Assembly (NCBI GenBank): GCA_003255025.1
Contig: QANY01005361.1
Location: 737,964-801,963 of the forward strand
Length of the DNA stretch: 64,000 nucleotides
Direction of reading: 5' to 3'
DNA from: Datisca glomerata
Lineage: Eukaryota; Streptophyta; Magnoliopsida; Cucurbitales; Datiscaceae
Within the stretch, counting starts at the first letter, position 1; each line of letters opens with the position of its first letter. Below are positions 11,190 to 22,625 of this stretch, one piece after another. The notes below the pieces were generated by a model, which was not told the DNA's origin, searched no databases, and worked only from the letters and a program-made list of their open reading frames with translations. The position numbers were made by a program, and so were the translations under genes.

Positions 11190-12090
11190 TCTTCTTCGGG
11201 GAGTGCGAGAAGGTTTCGCGGGCCAATAAGAGGGATTGAGTTGGAGAGGTTAGTGTGCCAGTTCAGAAAAATTATCAATCGATACTCCTAGTACCGGTGT
11301 TGTTAGACCTGTTGAAAAGTGGACCGTCCAATTCAACCTTGAGATTGGTGCCCTCGTATGACAATTCATACCACTTCAATATGAGGGTTGGTCCAATGTG
11401 CCTGAAGAATTCCTGGCAGTTATAATTGATAGGATGCAGGTAATAATGATACATCTATTTATTGTTATATTTTCTTTATTGCGTGACTGATAGTAAAAGA
11501 TTATTGCAGTTCTATTTTACTTTTGAATCAACCAATAATGCTATGATCGATTAGATTAAATTTAAAGCAGCGAACACATACAAGAGATACAAGTACACAT
11601 TGCATAGACATTATAAAACATTCAAAGATCCAATAGTAGCATGACGACATCCTTCTAAGGGTGTATCACAGGATGATTGAGATTGGTTATGCACGGTTTG
11701 GGAGACGGAGAAAAATTTGAGGTAATTCCTATTATCAAAGCTTATTTATTACATTTTGGTTATTAGACTAATTATTTCAATCATAAAACTCATTTATTAT
11801 ATAGGCACGCTCAAAAACCAATTCTCAAAACCGTCGAAACCTTCCATACAATCATTACGGAGGGAATGTATCTTTTCTTGATCATCAATTTCGTCAGGTG
11901 AATCAAAAATATTGTTTCAGTACTCTTAACAATGTTTAGTATATAATAATTAATGACTCAACTTTTGTTGCATTTTGGATATGAATCTTCAATTGGGTAG
12001 CACCTACTCGAATTGAAATATTTTACAACACGCATTTCAGTGCTATAAAAGGTTGGCAGAATGATACGGCTCACGAAAGATATATGAGTA
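11190..12090 (+). pseudogene. TNPA-like transposase (Ptta/En/Spm), exons with decay
   Basis: Exon-like pieces in order: RGPIRGIELERL (11219-11255); after a frameshift, FNLEIGALV and LQYEGWSNVPEEFLAVIIDRMQ-type sequence (11328-11440); then, after an intron-like gap, YKRYKYTLHRHYKTFKDPIV (11579-11640) and HPSKGVSQDD.DWLCTVWETE (11649-11710); after another gap, KPILKTVETF..(11815-11840) in a shifted frame, FLDHQFRQ (11875-11897) and VAPTRIEIFYNTHF (11998-12040). These are the signature blocks of plant TNPA. In-frame stops replace conserved residues in at least two places (after IVA and after QDD). The C-terminal exon is listed separately at 12675. Confidence 0.8.
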
Positions 12091-12095
12091 ACCCC

Positions 12096-12655
12096 TCTTG
12101 AATATTTTTCTGAATTGATGCTCTTTATCTTGATAATAGTGTTAGTTTCAATGTGTGTGAGTATGGGGTTATCTTTTTACATCTGAGCGTGTTAGATGAT
12201 TTTTGAATGTCTTCTGAATTGATGCTTCTTGTATTGATAATAGTGTTAGTTTCAATGTGGGTGTTGGAGGGCTTATCACTTTGTATCTGAGCGTGCTTGA
12301 TGATGATATTTGAATACTTTCTAATTGATGCTCCAGTACTGTATCTGAGCGTGTTAGATGATTTTTGAATATCTTCTGAATTGATGCTTCTTGTCATGAT
12401 AATAGTGTTAGTTTCGTGTGTGGGTCTGTGGGCGTGTGGGGGGGGGGTGTTTATCACTTTGTATCTGAGCGTGATACATGATTTTTGAATATCTTCTGAA
12501 TTGATGCTCCTTGTCTTGATAATAGTGTTAGTTTCAGTGTGGGTGTGGGTGTGTGGATGGGGGCTTATGACTTTCTATCTGAGCGTGCTTGATGATGATG
12601 TTTGAATACTTTCTAATTGATGCTCCAATAGTGTTAGTTTTAATTTAAAGCTTGA
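12096..12655. repeat. Tandem repeat inside a TNPA intron
   Basis: Six units of about 55-120 bp, each opening TTGAATA(T/C)(C)TTTCTGAATTGATGCT. The long ones continue TTGATAATAGTGTTAGTTTCA, a GTGTGGGTGTGGG run and TATCTGAGCGTG, and the short ones lack the middle. Starts are near 12100, 12203, 12309, 12366, 12486 and 12602. One copy has a run of nine G at about 12438-12446. The array separates two TNPA exons and looks like intron expansion. An opposite-strand open frame here (12125-12457) only reflects the repeat. Confidence 0.8.
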
Positions 12656-12674
12656 CTCATTGTGATGTTACACA

Positions 12675-12947
12675 GGAATGCATGTGTGCTTTGTGAGATG
12701 AGCCTATCGTTGAGGATGCCACACCTCACTCTGAAGAAGAGATAGTTGAAGAGGTTCTCGGGCGAAATAGAGGTCTTGGACATGGAGCCCCACCGACATC
12801 TTTCAAGAAAAAGAGTCGAGTTGGAGTTGAGAATATAGAACTAAAAAAACAAATCAAGTCGATGAAGAGTCAACTACAAAGCTTACATGCTTGGGCTCGT
12901 CAAAACGATTTTACATCTCTTGATGATGACTCAACAACACAAACATG
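12675..12947 (+). pseudogene. TNPA-like C-terminal exon
   Basis: Starting at an acceptor-like TTACACAG (12667-12674), an open frame includes TPHSEEEIVEEVLGRNRGLG, then GAPPTSFKKKS, a heptad-like KKQIKSMKSQLQSLHAWARQ segment, and ends with a stop at 12945-12947. This matches the coiled-coil C-terminus of plant TNPA proteins. One in-frame stop (LTGA near 12690) interrupts the first part. Confidence 0.7.
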
Positions 12948-13349
12948 AGCTATAGAATATTTGTTAAGCTTTGTAGTTAACATCAAACTTTCTTTAAATA
13001 CTCTCTTCTTTATTTTTCTTTGGATACATTTGTGAATCAAATCCTATAATGAATTATGATTCGGGGATTTTTTAATGAACTATTATATTAATGATATGTT
13101 TATGTATTTTTAGAAAATTTCAGGTTTGATAAACTTTCTGATGATGTTAATTGTTATTACAGGTGATATTATTTATTATTACAACATTTTTGTAATGTAA
13201 AATTTGGTCGTCGAAAACATTTCGTGACAAAAAAATTGGTCGCGAAAAACCTTGGAGACCGAAGTACTATTATATTTGTGAACTTTTTTCAAGAATGTAT
13301 CGCACATAATATGAGAATAAACTATTTATTATTAATCATAATTAAATGT

Positions 13350-16300
13350 CTCAATAAATATAATAAAATTTCAGTATTTTTTAAGGCACAATCTTAAAAA
13401 TTTCCCACTTGCCCAATAACACGTCTACAACCTGCTTAACCTCCATGTTCTCTATATGTGAGCCAAAGACTTTTGTGGCAAAAGTCTTCATAACTGGTCT
13501 GTTAGGTTCTATCGCTAAAGTAATCTAATGAAAATTTGAATCTATACCCCCAACTGGTATGAGATTCTTACCATGTTAGACAAACACATAATCTATCGTT
13601 CTCGTAAGATACTTGAGTATATGCTTTACAACTATCCAGTGAAATTCTTTCGGATTTAACTGATATCTGCTGACTAAGCCTACTGTGAAATGTACATCTA
13701 GTGTACAATATAACATACTTAAGACATCCCACTACCGAAAGTAAAGGAACTATCTTCATGTGATTTATTTAATCTTATGTCATAATACATTGACAGTATA
13801 CATATGTTATAAACCTAAAGGGTAACAAGCCCTTTCTTGGAATCCTGCATTGGATACCTATATAACATATTATTATCTACATAGATCATGATTAGCATAT
13901 AATACTATATTTAAGTCTCGAAAGTACTTAATTCTTAAAATGAAGACCACTTTTCCAAAGTCTTTGATATCATAAATTCAAACAAACATGGCTTCATTAT
14001 TGACATTTAATTCTACATCGTTCTTCATGATAAAATGACATCTATATAAAACACCTAGAAAATCATTATGTTTCCTTACTTTCTCTTGTACTAATATGAC
14101 TCATTATGATCTTGATCAAAATCAAAACCTTGATTACATGATCAACAAAATGTTCTAAGTCCTTAATGCATGCTTAAGTCCACAACTGGACTAATACATC
14201 GTGTACATCATAATTATTGATCTTTAGTGACAAATCTGAAAATTGAGACATAAATATATTCACCTCAAGATCGCCATACAAGATAGCATTCTTGACATCC
14301 ATTTGCCAAAAACCTTGTAAACGCGATGAGCTGCAATAGATACAATATCTTTATAGACATGGGTATGGCTATTTGTGTAAATGATCTGCTATACTTAATA
14401 ACAATTCTCTAGGTATGCCATTTCTCACTAAGTATAGCCTTAAAAGTCTTGACATTTCGACTATGTCTCTTCCGCTTGTAGATTTTTGACACCCAATCCT
14501 CTTGGAGCTTCTACAAGCTTCCATACTCCATTAGAGTTAATTGAATCATTTTCAAATTTCATTACTTGAAGCTAATGATTTACTTTGCATCATTTACAAC
14601 CTCTATGCATTTATTGGGGTCCGAGTCATGTTCCTATGAGATAAATCTCTGGCTTGAACATGAATCTCTCAGTTGGTCTTCATCCCTTCTACGACGTAGT
14701 GATTCAGATCTAGTTTATGTTCTGCCAGGATTACCAAACCAGACTCTTCTAAGAACTTTTATTTCTCATATGAATGAGAAATACTCCTACTACAACAAGG
14801 TTGTGTAGTACTAGGATGTACTTCATTCTTGTTCTATTGACTAACTGGATTCTCACTAACTTTGGACTTATATGTTACCAACTAGATTGCGTGGCATATG
14901 CATTATCAAAAAATTCTTTTATGTTTGTGTTGCATCTAGATATTCCTTTTGAAATATAGTTTTCTTCCAAGAATACAATGTTTATACTTAAAGGCACTTC
15001 CCATTCTTGGTACTATAAAAATAAATAACCCACATTCCTTTTGCATAAACTACAGTTAGATGTCATTTTGATCTACCACTTAGCTTGACAGCATTCTCCT
15101 TTAGCATTTGTGTTGGACATCCACATACATGAAGGTTACGTAAACTAGGTTTACAAACATTACATAATTCTTGTGGTGTGTCAGGTACTACCATTAATGA
15201 TGTTAGATTCAAAGTATGTCATCTATAAAGCTAATCCTAATAAGATGTGCCAGTTAAATAACTAAACATAGATCTCATCATGTTAAAAGAAAACATTTCT
15301 TCTTACTGTTATACCATTCTCTGGGTGATCCATATGTCACTAACTGGGATACATCTCGATATTTACCATGTAGCCTGTCAGTGACTTAGTTGTCTCTCAA
15401 ATGTCTTCTTGACTTACGTTCTAAATTTTTTGATTTCTCAAAAGTTTCAGAATCAGTAAGCATAACACAAACATAGTCATATCTAAAGTGTCCGTCAATA
15501 AAATTGACATTACACCCATAGTCACCCCTAACTTAGAATTTCACTTCTTCACTCAAACAATATACTCCAACACTAACGTCACATGCAACTATGTCTTTTT
15601 ATCTAAAAAAAGAAACTCTTGGTCGTATTCTTATCAATAATGGATTCGTTTAATGGTAAGAGTTCAAAAATCTATAGGCCATGAAGCATGTGTCTTTCTA
15701 GTATCTGAATCATACTTATATTATATGACCTAGACATATGTTATAAGCATATAGTTGGCTTGAAAAACTTTTCTCTACTCCATATGTTATAGACGATGTA
15801 TACCATTACTTTACTCCATATCATGCAGCAAAAATTTAAAAATAAATATACTTTCTAAAATAGTGCATATGCCTCTATCCAAAGAACAACATGCAATCCC
15901 TCCAATTTAGCTTTTTTGTTTTCTAGAACTTTCACAAAGAATTGTCAATGTGATTAGTGATTTCAAAGTCTACACACTAGGACATAGTAGAATCAATCAC
16001 TTCTCAGTGAGATGCATGTTTCAACTCTTTATAGTAAAGAAAACATTTTAATTGGTTTTCTTGTATCAAATCTTCCCGTAATATAAGCATTTCCCGTAAG
16101 AGCTTACTCTCTCTTTTTTACTCTAAGTCAACTCTATTTAAACATATTTATCTTCTTCATCTTATTTGGGCTAAACTTAAGCCCAAAAGAAGAAGTGGAT
16201 TGGATCATGTTTAACACAAATTGTATCTTCAAGATTCCCTTAGCTATCTAGAGTTCCTAGTTCAATTCGGCGCGATTAAACATTTCTGCATGTGCTATAG

Positions 16301-16650
16301 TTTAATCATGAACTGATGTGAGGAATCTCAGGTATCCAAGACTATATTGGTCTTGGTGTTCCCATCAATTTTAGCTATAGGAATCTCTATCTAGTTAAAT
16401 AAAAACAACCATAAGAATATGGTCATCAACCAGAGTTTCCTTTACCATTTTAGTGTTTAACATTATCCTTTCAGATATCTTACTGGAGATTATTAATTAT
16501 ATCAGCTTTCATGGAGAATGAATTCATTATAGTTCCAACATATTTGTCATATAATGACACTAAGTAACATGGAGTGAAATTCAATCAATCTATGTAGTCA
16601 ATATTAATTTTATTCTCCTGAGTGGAACTTTAAGAAAGATCTAGGGTAGC
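13350..16650 (-). pseudogene. Ty1/copia gag-pol wreck
   Basis: Read on the minus strand, copia pol motifs appear in order: a gag-like DKYVGTIMNSFSMKADII (about 16570-16480); integrase-region pieces such as YDYICVMLTDSETFEKSKN (about 15490-15430); the start of the RT domain, SMEACRSSKRIGCQK, which corresponds to WELVDLP.G.K.IGCKWV, near 14530-14470; QGFWQMDVKNAIL (about 14320-14290), equivalent to the conserved Q.DVK.AFL block; and an RNase H-proximal VPLLSVVGCLKYVILYTRCT (13750-13690). Stops and frameshifts occur every 20-60 codons. No LTR pair was identified. Confidence 0.7.
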
Positions 16651-18032
16651 GTTAATAGGAGTGTACTTGCTTCTTTTTAACGGTCAATTTTAAGTCTTAG
16701 TTAATATCCATTAATGTCAATAATATTTTCAATATAGATACTAATGGGCTCACGAACGCCATTTTAATTATTAAAAAGTAATAAAAATATAAATCATTAC
16801 ATGCACATTCTAATTAAAGCATACATCATAACATGAAGATAAAACTTAAATTAACATGCAATGTATGCAATGATATCCCAACTCTCATAAGCATACGGAC
16901 GCTTAAGAAGAACGCACATTCAAAAGTTAGGTTAAATAGTCCAATCCAATTAATTACCAATCTGATATTGATATCTAGTAATCCTACTAATCCAGTAATA
17001 ACATCCCGTAATTATCTAACATTCAACTTTAGTCTCTCAAAATAAGTAATAAGAACTGTTTAGACAGGTACCACAAAATGAGTCAAGTGTATATCATTAT
17101 TTCACCCTCAGACTTGTGATATTGGACAATCCTTCCTAGGCAGATCGTTTCTACTTATTCACTTGTCAAGGTGATGATTATGAAGACCATACTTATAATA
17201 TCTTATAATTCACATACCCTCCTTTAGGGAGCTTCTAAGATTGAAGATAAGGTACTCTAACATCTTATTATGATCCGATAATGGAGACCATGAGTTTCGA
17301 TTAAGAATCTTGCTCGTACTTTATTTTGTAAATCACGTAATTTTATTTTATCATGGTGACCCAAGTGACATTAGGTAATTAGTCAACCTAATCATTAATA
17401 ATCTACTTTGATTAAGTAAGCATGCTCAGTTAGTATTATATTTAAGTTAATATATCTATATTCTAATAATCTCAAAATTTAATTAGTCAAAAATTAAATA
17501 TCTAAGAAGATTAAAGAGAATCCCACGTATAAGCTCCGGGTTTTCCCTAATTTCAGACCAAAAAGACGTGATTAGAGAGGATAGAAGTGAAAATAGTGTG
17601 CCCATACCAGCCCCCATGCTTGAACAGTGCTGACTGTAGAGAGAGTGACGCGAGAACAGTGTAGAGCAGGTGAGGAAATGCTGTTGCGTGAGTGTGTTAA
17701 TGAATAAAAAATGAGGAAAAAGACGAAAAGAAGGGAAAGAAGAGGATTATATTCGGGGTTTAGGGGGCAACGTTGGAAGAAAAAAATCCATTGCCAACCA
17801 AACCATCAATCACCTCAATCCAACAGCCTATGTCAAAAGTCATTATTAAAAGTAATGAAAACCTCAAAACACCCTAAAAACTTTGCTTGAAAATACGAAA
17901 GAACCCTTATCCACTACTAAAAAAACAAACATCTCTAAGTAATTACTGGGTCATTAAGAGGGCATCATGGTAAATGGAATGGTGTAGAAAGTTTGACCAT
18001 TCACTCTTATTATAACAAGATATATATACGGT
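16651..18032. other. AT-rich sequence, possibly a copia LTR
   Basis: No gene is visible. 16740-17850 could be the 5' LTR of the copia wreck to the left: it contains an LTR-like AGAATCCCACGTATAAGCTCCGGG block at 17518-17541. I found neither a matching second copy nor a TGGTATCA primer site. The LARD-type element starts at 18033. Confidence 0.35.
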
Positions 18033-18723
18033 TGATGTAAAAAATATTTCAACATTATGATTACATATATTTTTAACTTGGAAATCCTCTTGGACGGGAA
18101 ATCTGCAAGACACAATCAAAGGACCAAAAGAATGAGGAGAATCAGGGTCGCTTTCTCACCTAAAGATCTTCTATGTCTAAGTGAGTATCATGGTAGAAAT
18201 TTGGTAAAATTTTCCTAAGGGGGGAATTGCATACATTTCCTCTAGGATAGATGGGGTATTTATATCTGAAGCATCGTGGGAGGATACGTGTAGGGGAAGT
18301 TTTTTGAAACGCGATGCACGTCTTTGATTGGTGGATGCGAGGTAGAATTTAATGACATTGTCTCCCGAGCTGACGTTAAGTGATGGTTATTAAATATTGA
18401 TGTGTCGTCGAAGTGATTGAACGAGGGTTGATATGTCGCCCCATCATGACGATTGGACTCGTTAGACGTTCGGGCCTATAGGAGGACGCCACATGGAATG
18501 TTACTTTCGGCGGGTGATGATGATACTGACACAGAGTCTGCCGAGCTTTTTTCGCGGGCTCCATTATTGCTGTTCTTCGTCTTCTCAGGCGCGTAACCCG
18601 AGCTACTTGGGAACCGACCAGGCAAGGTTAGCATTCTCCTTCCGGGTGGTTGGGCCTTAAAACCTTCTCCTGGCATGAACCTTTTGGTGAGTGTGACACG
18701 TGGTACCATGATACTAGTGGTCA
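18033..18723 (-). repeat. 3' LTR of the non-autonomous element
   Basis: On the plus strand it runs from TGATGTAAAAAATATTTCAAC to ..ACTAGTGGTCA. It is collinear with 23560-24263 throughout, e.g. ATCATGGTAGAAATTTGGTA and GGACGCCACATGGAATGTTACTTTCG. On the minus strand it has a TATA box, GATATAAATACCCC (about 18252-18265). Confidence 0.85.
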
Positions 18724-18789
18724 GGGAGCGCCTATAACTGTTGCCCTCAGTCAAAGATTTGAGAGGTCCTATCCAGCCAGGTCTGAAGA

Positions 18790-20268
18790 CTTCTTTATTT
18801 CAATTCCATGTTTGAGCTAGCTTAATGTGGTGTGATGCCAAGAGCTCAATTTGCCTTGAGCAATCCATACTTGTGTTTGAATCTTATTTAGTCGGGAGGT
18901 TCACGGATAATAGGATTAATTTCCTAGCAGTCTTTTGTCGTGACTTGTCAGGGCACGTGTATCCCTTACTTTTATTGCGATTCAAAATCATTCATTCATT
19001 GGGAGTAGGGACAATGATGGCGCGTAGACGTGTGAAAATGATGGTGAGAGTCACGAGGCTTGAAAATGATGGTGAGAGTCGCGAGACGTGTGAAAATGAT
19101 GGTGCCACCTCACTTCTATGGACGGTAAGTGACGTTTAATTTCCTGAAACTGCCTCGTTGGTTCATAAAATAGTAGTTTCATGGTCATGGGGTTGCCTCA
19201 ACGGTCATGATTGTAGTTTGCTTTAATGAGCAGTTTCCCCTTTCATTTTCTTTACCCACACTTTCCTGAGAGAGATGAGATCTTTGCTGACCCTCATTCT
19301 TGTCGCCAATTCTTCTTTCCTTCTTGCGAGAACAGAAGTTACCCTATTTTTTAGGCTCCCTTTATTTTGGAGGCTTTCTTTTGAACCTCTATTGATTTTC
19401 CTTTTTGTGGTCGTTGCCTCCATCTTCATTGTATTTTAAAATGTCGTGCCTCAAAGTCGCTGGTTTTTAGTCCGCGGTAGCTTTCTCGCCGTCGATGATT
19501 CTATGTGATAAGCCATTTGCCTTCGTTGGTTACTAGTTTAAAGTTGCAATTCCCCTTTGTTGCGAAATGTATGTAACCCATCAGTTAGTCTTGACATTTG
19601 ATCTGGGATGAAGCAACTTTACCGACCACAATCCATCATGTGCTTTCTGCTTCACCATCCCCATCTTTCACCGCCTCTGTCTTTTCGATCTTTCATCAAC
19701 CTACGCATGGATGCTTCAGACTCCCATGTTTTTACTAGATGCTTCCTGGACACATCAATAGGCATGCCAAAGCTTGATTGGCGTAGGAGTCACACTTGGT
19801 GCTTCAAATGAGTTCCTCTTAGGGGCAATTTGGTTGATCGAAATGGGTGTAATAGTTCTTCCACTTGCAACCTTCAGGGTGATTTTGAGCTCGAGCACGT
19901 ATGCTTCCTTTTCTTTTTCACTATGTGGGAGAGATTGAAGCTTTTTTTGTCTTCCTTACGGAGGGACATGTTGCTTGCGACGAAGCAAATTGAGTTCTCT
20001 TTTGGCTCGACTTAGTGAGAGCATCAGACCAAGTCATCGTGATCCTAAAATTCTAGTAAAAAGTGATCAGAGTCCTCAAAACTTTAATGAGCTCACGAAA
20101 GTTATGGAAACCCTACAACAATCAGCCCGTGTGAGGGGGGTCTCTTTTACCTTTAAGTCAGTCTCAGAAGGGGTTCGTCCTCCGTCGGAGGAGGAGGTTT
20201 CTATGACTTTTCATTTTTCTTTTATTTGTAATTGTTTCCTCTTATTAATAAGAATGAGTTTTCTTTAA
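18790..20268 (+). pseudogene. Remnant of an opposite-strand extra ORF (aORF)
   Basis: Most of this stretch is too decayed to read, but the last 350 bp shows plus-strand coding remains: LWERLKLFLSSLRRDMLLAT in one frame (about 19924-19983), then, shifted, LLARLSESIRPSHRDPKILV, MQTL-type heptads (ELTKVMETLQQSARV) and GVRPPSEEEV. A T-rich 3' end with AATAAGAATGAG (about 20246-20257) follows. The direction is opposite to the element. This fits the extra antisense ORFs described between pol and 3' LTR in Tat-lineage elements, some of which carry a plant mobile domain. I do not see that domain here. The interpretation is inference from position and strand. Confidence 0.4.
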
Positions 20269-20689
20269 TGGATCTAGCTCTTTCCTTGATTTTAGTTCTG
20301 CTCTTGTTTACTTCCTATTTGTTATAACCTTTGTATTTGTATAACCTTGGTCATCAGGCTCGAGCTTGAATGAGCTTTAAGCAATAAACTTGATCTGTTA
20401 AGTACTTGATCTGTTAAGTAATTGATCCTTAAGTAAATGAAGCTTCACTTTTACTCCCGTCGAGCTTTGATTTGTTCTGGATAAGACCTTAATCTTTTAT
20501 TCACCCTTGCTTCTTCATTGGTTCGGGTTGTGAATGTTTTAAGTACTAAGGTTTACCGACATGAGCTACGAAGTTGTCCTGACCCTAAGCTTGAGTGAAC
20601 CTTAAGTGGTGAGCTTGATCCTTATTACTTCAATCCTAATGGGTTGCCCCTTTGCGGGAGGCCTGTTTAGCGGACCTGCCTGAAACGTG

Positions 20690-21800
20690 AGGGGTCTTCA
20701 CTTTTTATCTAGCAAGCTAGGGTGCAAGCCAGACTGCCTTTTCCTTTTCTCATCTTGTCAGGCATTCCTGCTCTAGCTAAAGCCTTTTTCTCGTCTAACG
20801 AGCTAGAGTGCAGACCATACCACTTTTTCCTTTGGCATCTAGCCAGGCGTTCCTGCTCTGGCTAGAGCCTTTTATCGTCTGGCGAGCTAGGGTGCAGGCC
20901 TGACTTCACTTTTTCTTTGTCATCTAGCCAGGCATTCTGGCAAGCCAGACTTCACTTTTTCCTGTGGCATCTAGCCAGGCATTCCCGCTCTGGCTAGAGC
21001 ATTTCTCTTCTGGTGAGCTAGACTGCAGGCGAGGCTTCACTTTTTCTTGTGGCATCTAACCAGACGTTCCTTCTCTAACTAGAGCCTTTTCACATTTTAC
21101 GAGCTGGAGTGTAGGTTAGACTTCACTTTTTCTTGATCTAGTCAAGCGCTCCCACTCTAGCTAGAGCCTTTTCTCATTTGACGAGCTAGATTGCATGCCA
21201 GACTTCACTTTTTTCCATGGCATCTAGCCAGAACGTTTATGTTGGCTAGAGCCCTTTCTCGTCTAACGAGCTAGATTGTAAGCCAGACTTCACTTTTTCT
21301 TGTGGCATCCAGCCAGGCATTCCTGCTCTAGCTAGAGCTTTTTCTCGTTTGGTGAGATAGAATGCAAGTCAGACTTTACTTTTTCTTTGGCATCTAATCA
21401 GGCATTCCTGCTTTGGCTAGAGTTTTTTCTCGTATGGTGAGCTATAATACAAGCCATGCTACTTATTCCTTTGGTATCTAGCCAGGCGTTCCTACTCTAA
21501 TTAAAGCTTTTTCTCATCTAGCGAGCTAGGGTGCAGGTCCGACTTCACTTTTTCCTTTGCGGTCTAGCCAGGCATTTCTACTCTGGCTTGAGCATTTTCT
21601 CATCTAGCGAGCTAGAGTACAGGCCAGACTTCACATTTTTCTATGGCATCTAGCCAAGCATTCCTACTCTAGCTAGAGTCTTTTCTCGTCTAACAAGCTA
21701 AAGTACAGGCCACACTTCACTTTTTCCTATGGCATCTAGCCAGGCATTCCTACTTTAGCTAGAGCTTTCTCTTCTAGCGAGCTATAGCGCAAGCCAGACA
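20690..21800. repeat. Tandem array A, 86 bp unit, about 13 copies
   Basis: The unit can be read from TTCACTTTTTCCTTTGGCAT through CTAGCCAGGCATTCCTGCTC, TGGCTAGAGCCTTTTCTCGT and CTGGCGAGCTAGAGTGCAGG to CCAGAC. Copies diverge by substitutions and small indels, and at least one (about 20925-20945) has an internal deletion. The two halves share GCTAG- and CCAG-type words. The array lies between the extra ORF and the gag-like part of the non-autonomous element. Confidence 0.88.
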
Positions 21801-22195
21801 TCACTTTTTATCATGTCTGACAAGCTAAAATGCAAGCCAAACATCACTTTTTATCTCATCCGGTGAGCTAAAATGCAAGCTAGACATCGCTTTTTATCCT
21901 GCCTAGCGAGCTAAAATGCAAGCCAGACATCACTTTTATCCCATTCAGTGAGCTAAAATGTAAGCCATACATTACTTTTTGTCTCATCTGGCGGGCTAAA
22001 ATGTAAGCTTGACATCACTTTTTATCTTATCTGGCGAGCTAAAATACAAGCCAGGCATCACTTTTTATCCATTCTTACGAGCTAAAATGTAAGCTAGACA
22101 TCACTTTTTATCTCGTCTGGTGAGCTAAAATGTAAGCTAGACATCACTTTTTATCTCGTCTGGCGAGCTAAAATGCAAGTCAGACATCCTTTTTT
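21801..22195. repeat. Tandem array B, 43 bp unit, nine copies
   Basis: Nine consecutive copies of ATCACTTTTTATCTCGTCTG-GCGAGCTAAAATGCAAGCCAGAC, most exactly 43 bp. The unit equals array A with the middle removed: its first 13 bases match the start of the 86 bp unit and its last 30 match the end, so exactly half the parental length is missing. Array B abuts array A directly. Confidence 0.9.
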
Positions 22196-22389
22196 TATCT
22201 TGTCGCACTTCATGGAAGAGTCAGTTTTTATTTGACAAATAAATGCTTAGTGTACACGGCGTATTAAGGTCCTCCATACCTCGATGTTAGCTATTAAAGG
22301 GGGGATTACCTCCTCTTCTATGATTGGGGGGCGAGGCAGAATTGAAGACCATCGGATCCCCTGTCTCCCTAGCTTCCGCCTTCATGTCC

Positions 22390-22625
22390 TATTGGAACCT
22401 GACACGCTAGGTTTCTTGGGTATTATCTTTGTTCTCATGGTGGAACCCCATGAGCTTCTCATTCTGCTCGGGAGTAAGCATTGACTCGGCCTGAACTATC
22501 ATTTCCAGTTGTTCTAGTGAGTGAGCAATTGAACCCACCAGTTTTTCAAGTTCTTCTCTCAGCTGCTCTTCGGGCGTTTTCCTGGTTGCCTTTATTCTCG
22601 TATGTCTATATGCTCCATGTTGATG
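22390..22625 (-). pseudogene. Gag-like N-terminal coiled coil
   Basis: On the minus strand an open run of about 70 codons reads RIKATRKTPEEQLREELEKL, then VGSIAHSLEQLEMIVQAESM and LTPEQNEKLMGF before a stop. The heptad pattern of L/E/K residues and the place (between the primer site and the tandem array) resemble the coiled N-terminal part of Tat gag, as in the element at 58203-57904. No capsid or CCHC motif follows, so only a stub of gag remains. Confidence 0.4.

Larger units (their letters stand above)
10021..13280 (+). mobile_element. CACTA (En/Spm) transposon, deletion derivative
   Basis: The left end is CACTACAAGAAATACC, the standard terminal inverted repeat of plant CACTA elements. The right end near 13280 is degraded (TATATTTGTG in place of TTTCTTGTAGTG). 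Subterminal motifs related to TTTTAGCGACC and GGTCGTCAAAG recur at 10035-10250 and 13195-13260, in opposite orientation at the two ends as expected for TNPA binding sites. A palindrome, AGCCACGAA..TTCGTGGCT, lies at 10057-10082. Inside are a TNPD-like start and TNPA-like exons on the plus strand. Flanking triplets are AAA on the left and AAC on the right, so a perfect 3 bp duplication is not preserved. Confidence 0.85.

Noticed and set aside
12125..12457. 110-codon minus-strand open stretch
   Set aside because: It is the translation of the tandem repeat in the TNPA intron.
8960..17850. Complete copia element with LTRs at about 8960-10017 and 16740-17850
   Set aside because: The two candidate LTRs do not align with each other by eye.
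20690..22195. Regular repeats resembling a CRISPR array
   Set aside because: Units follow head to tail without unique spacers, there are no cas genes, and the context is a plant retroelement.
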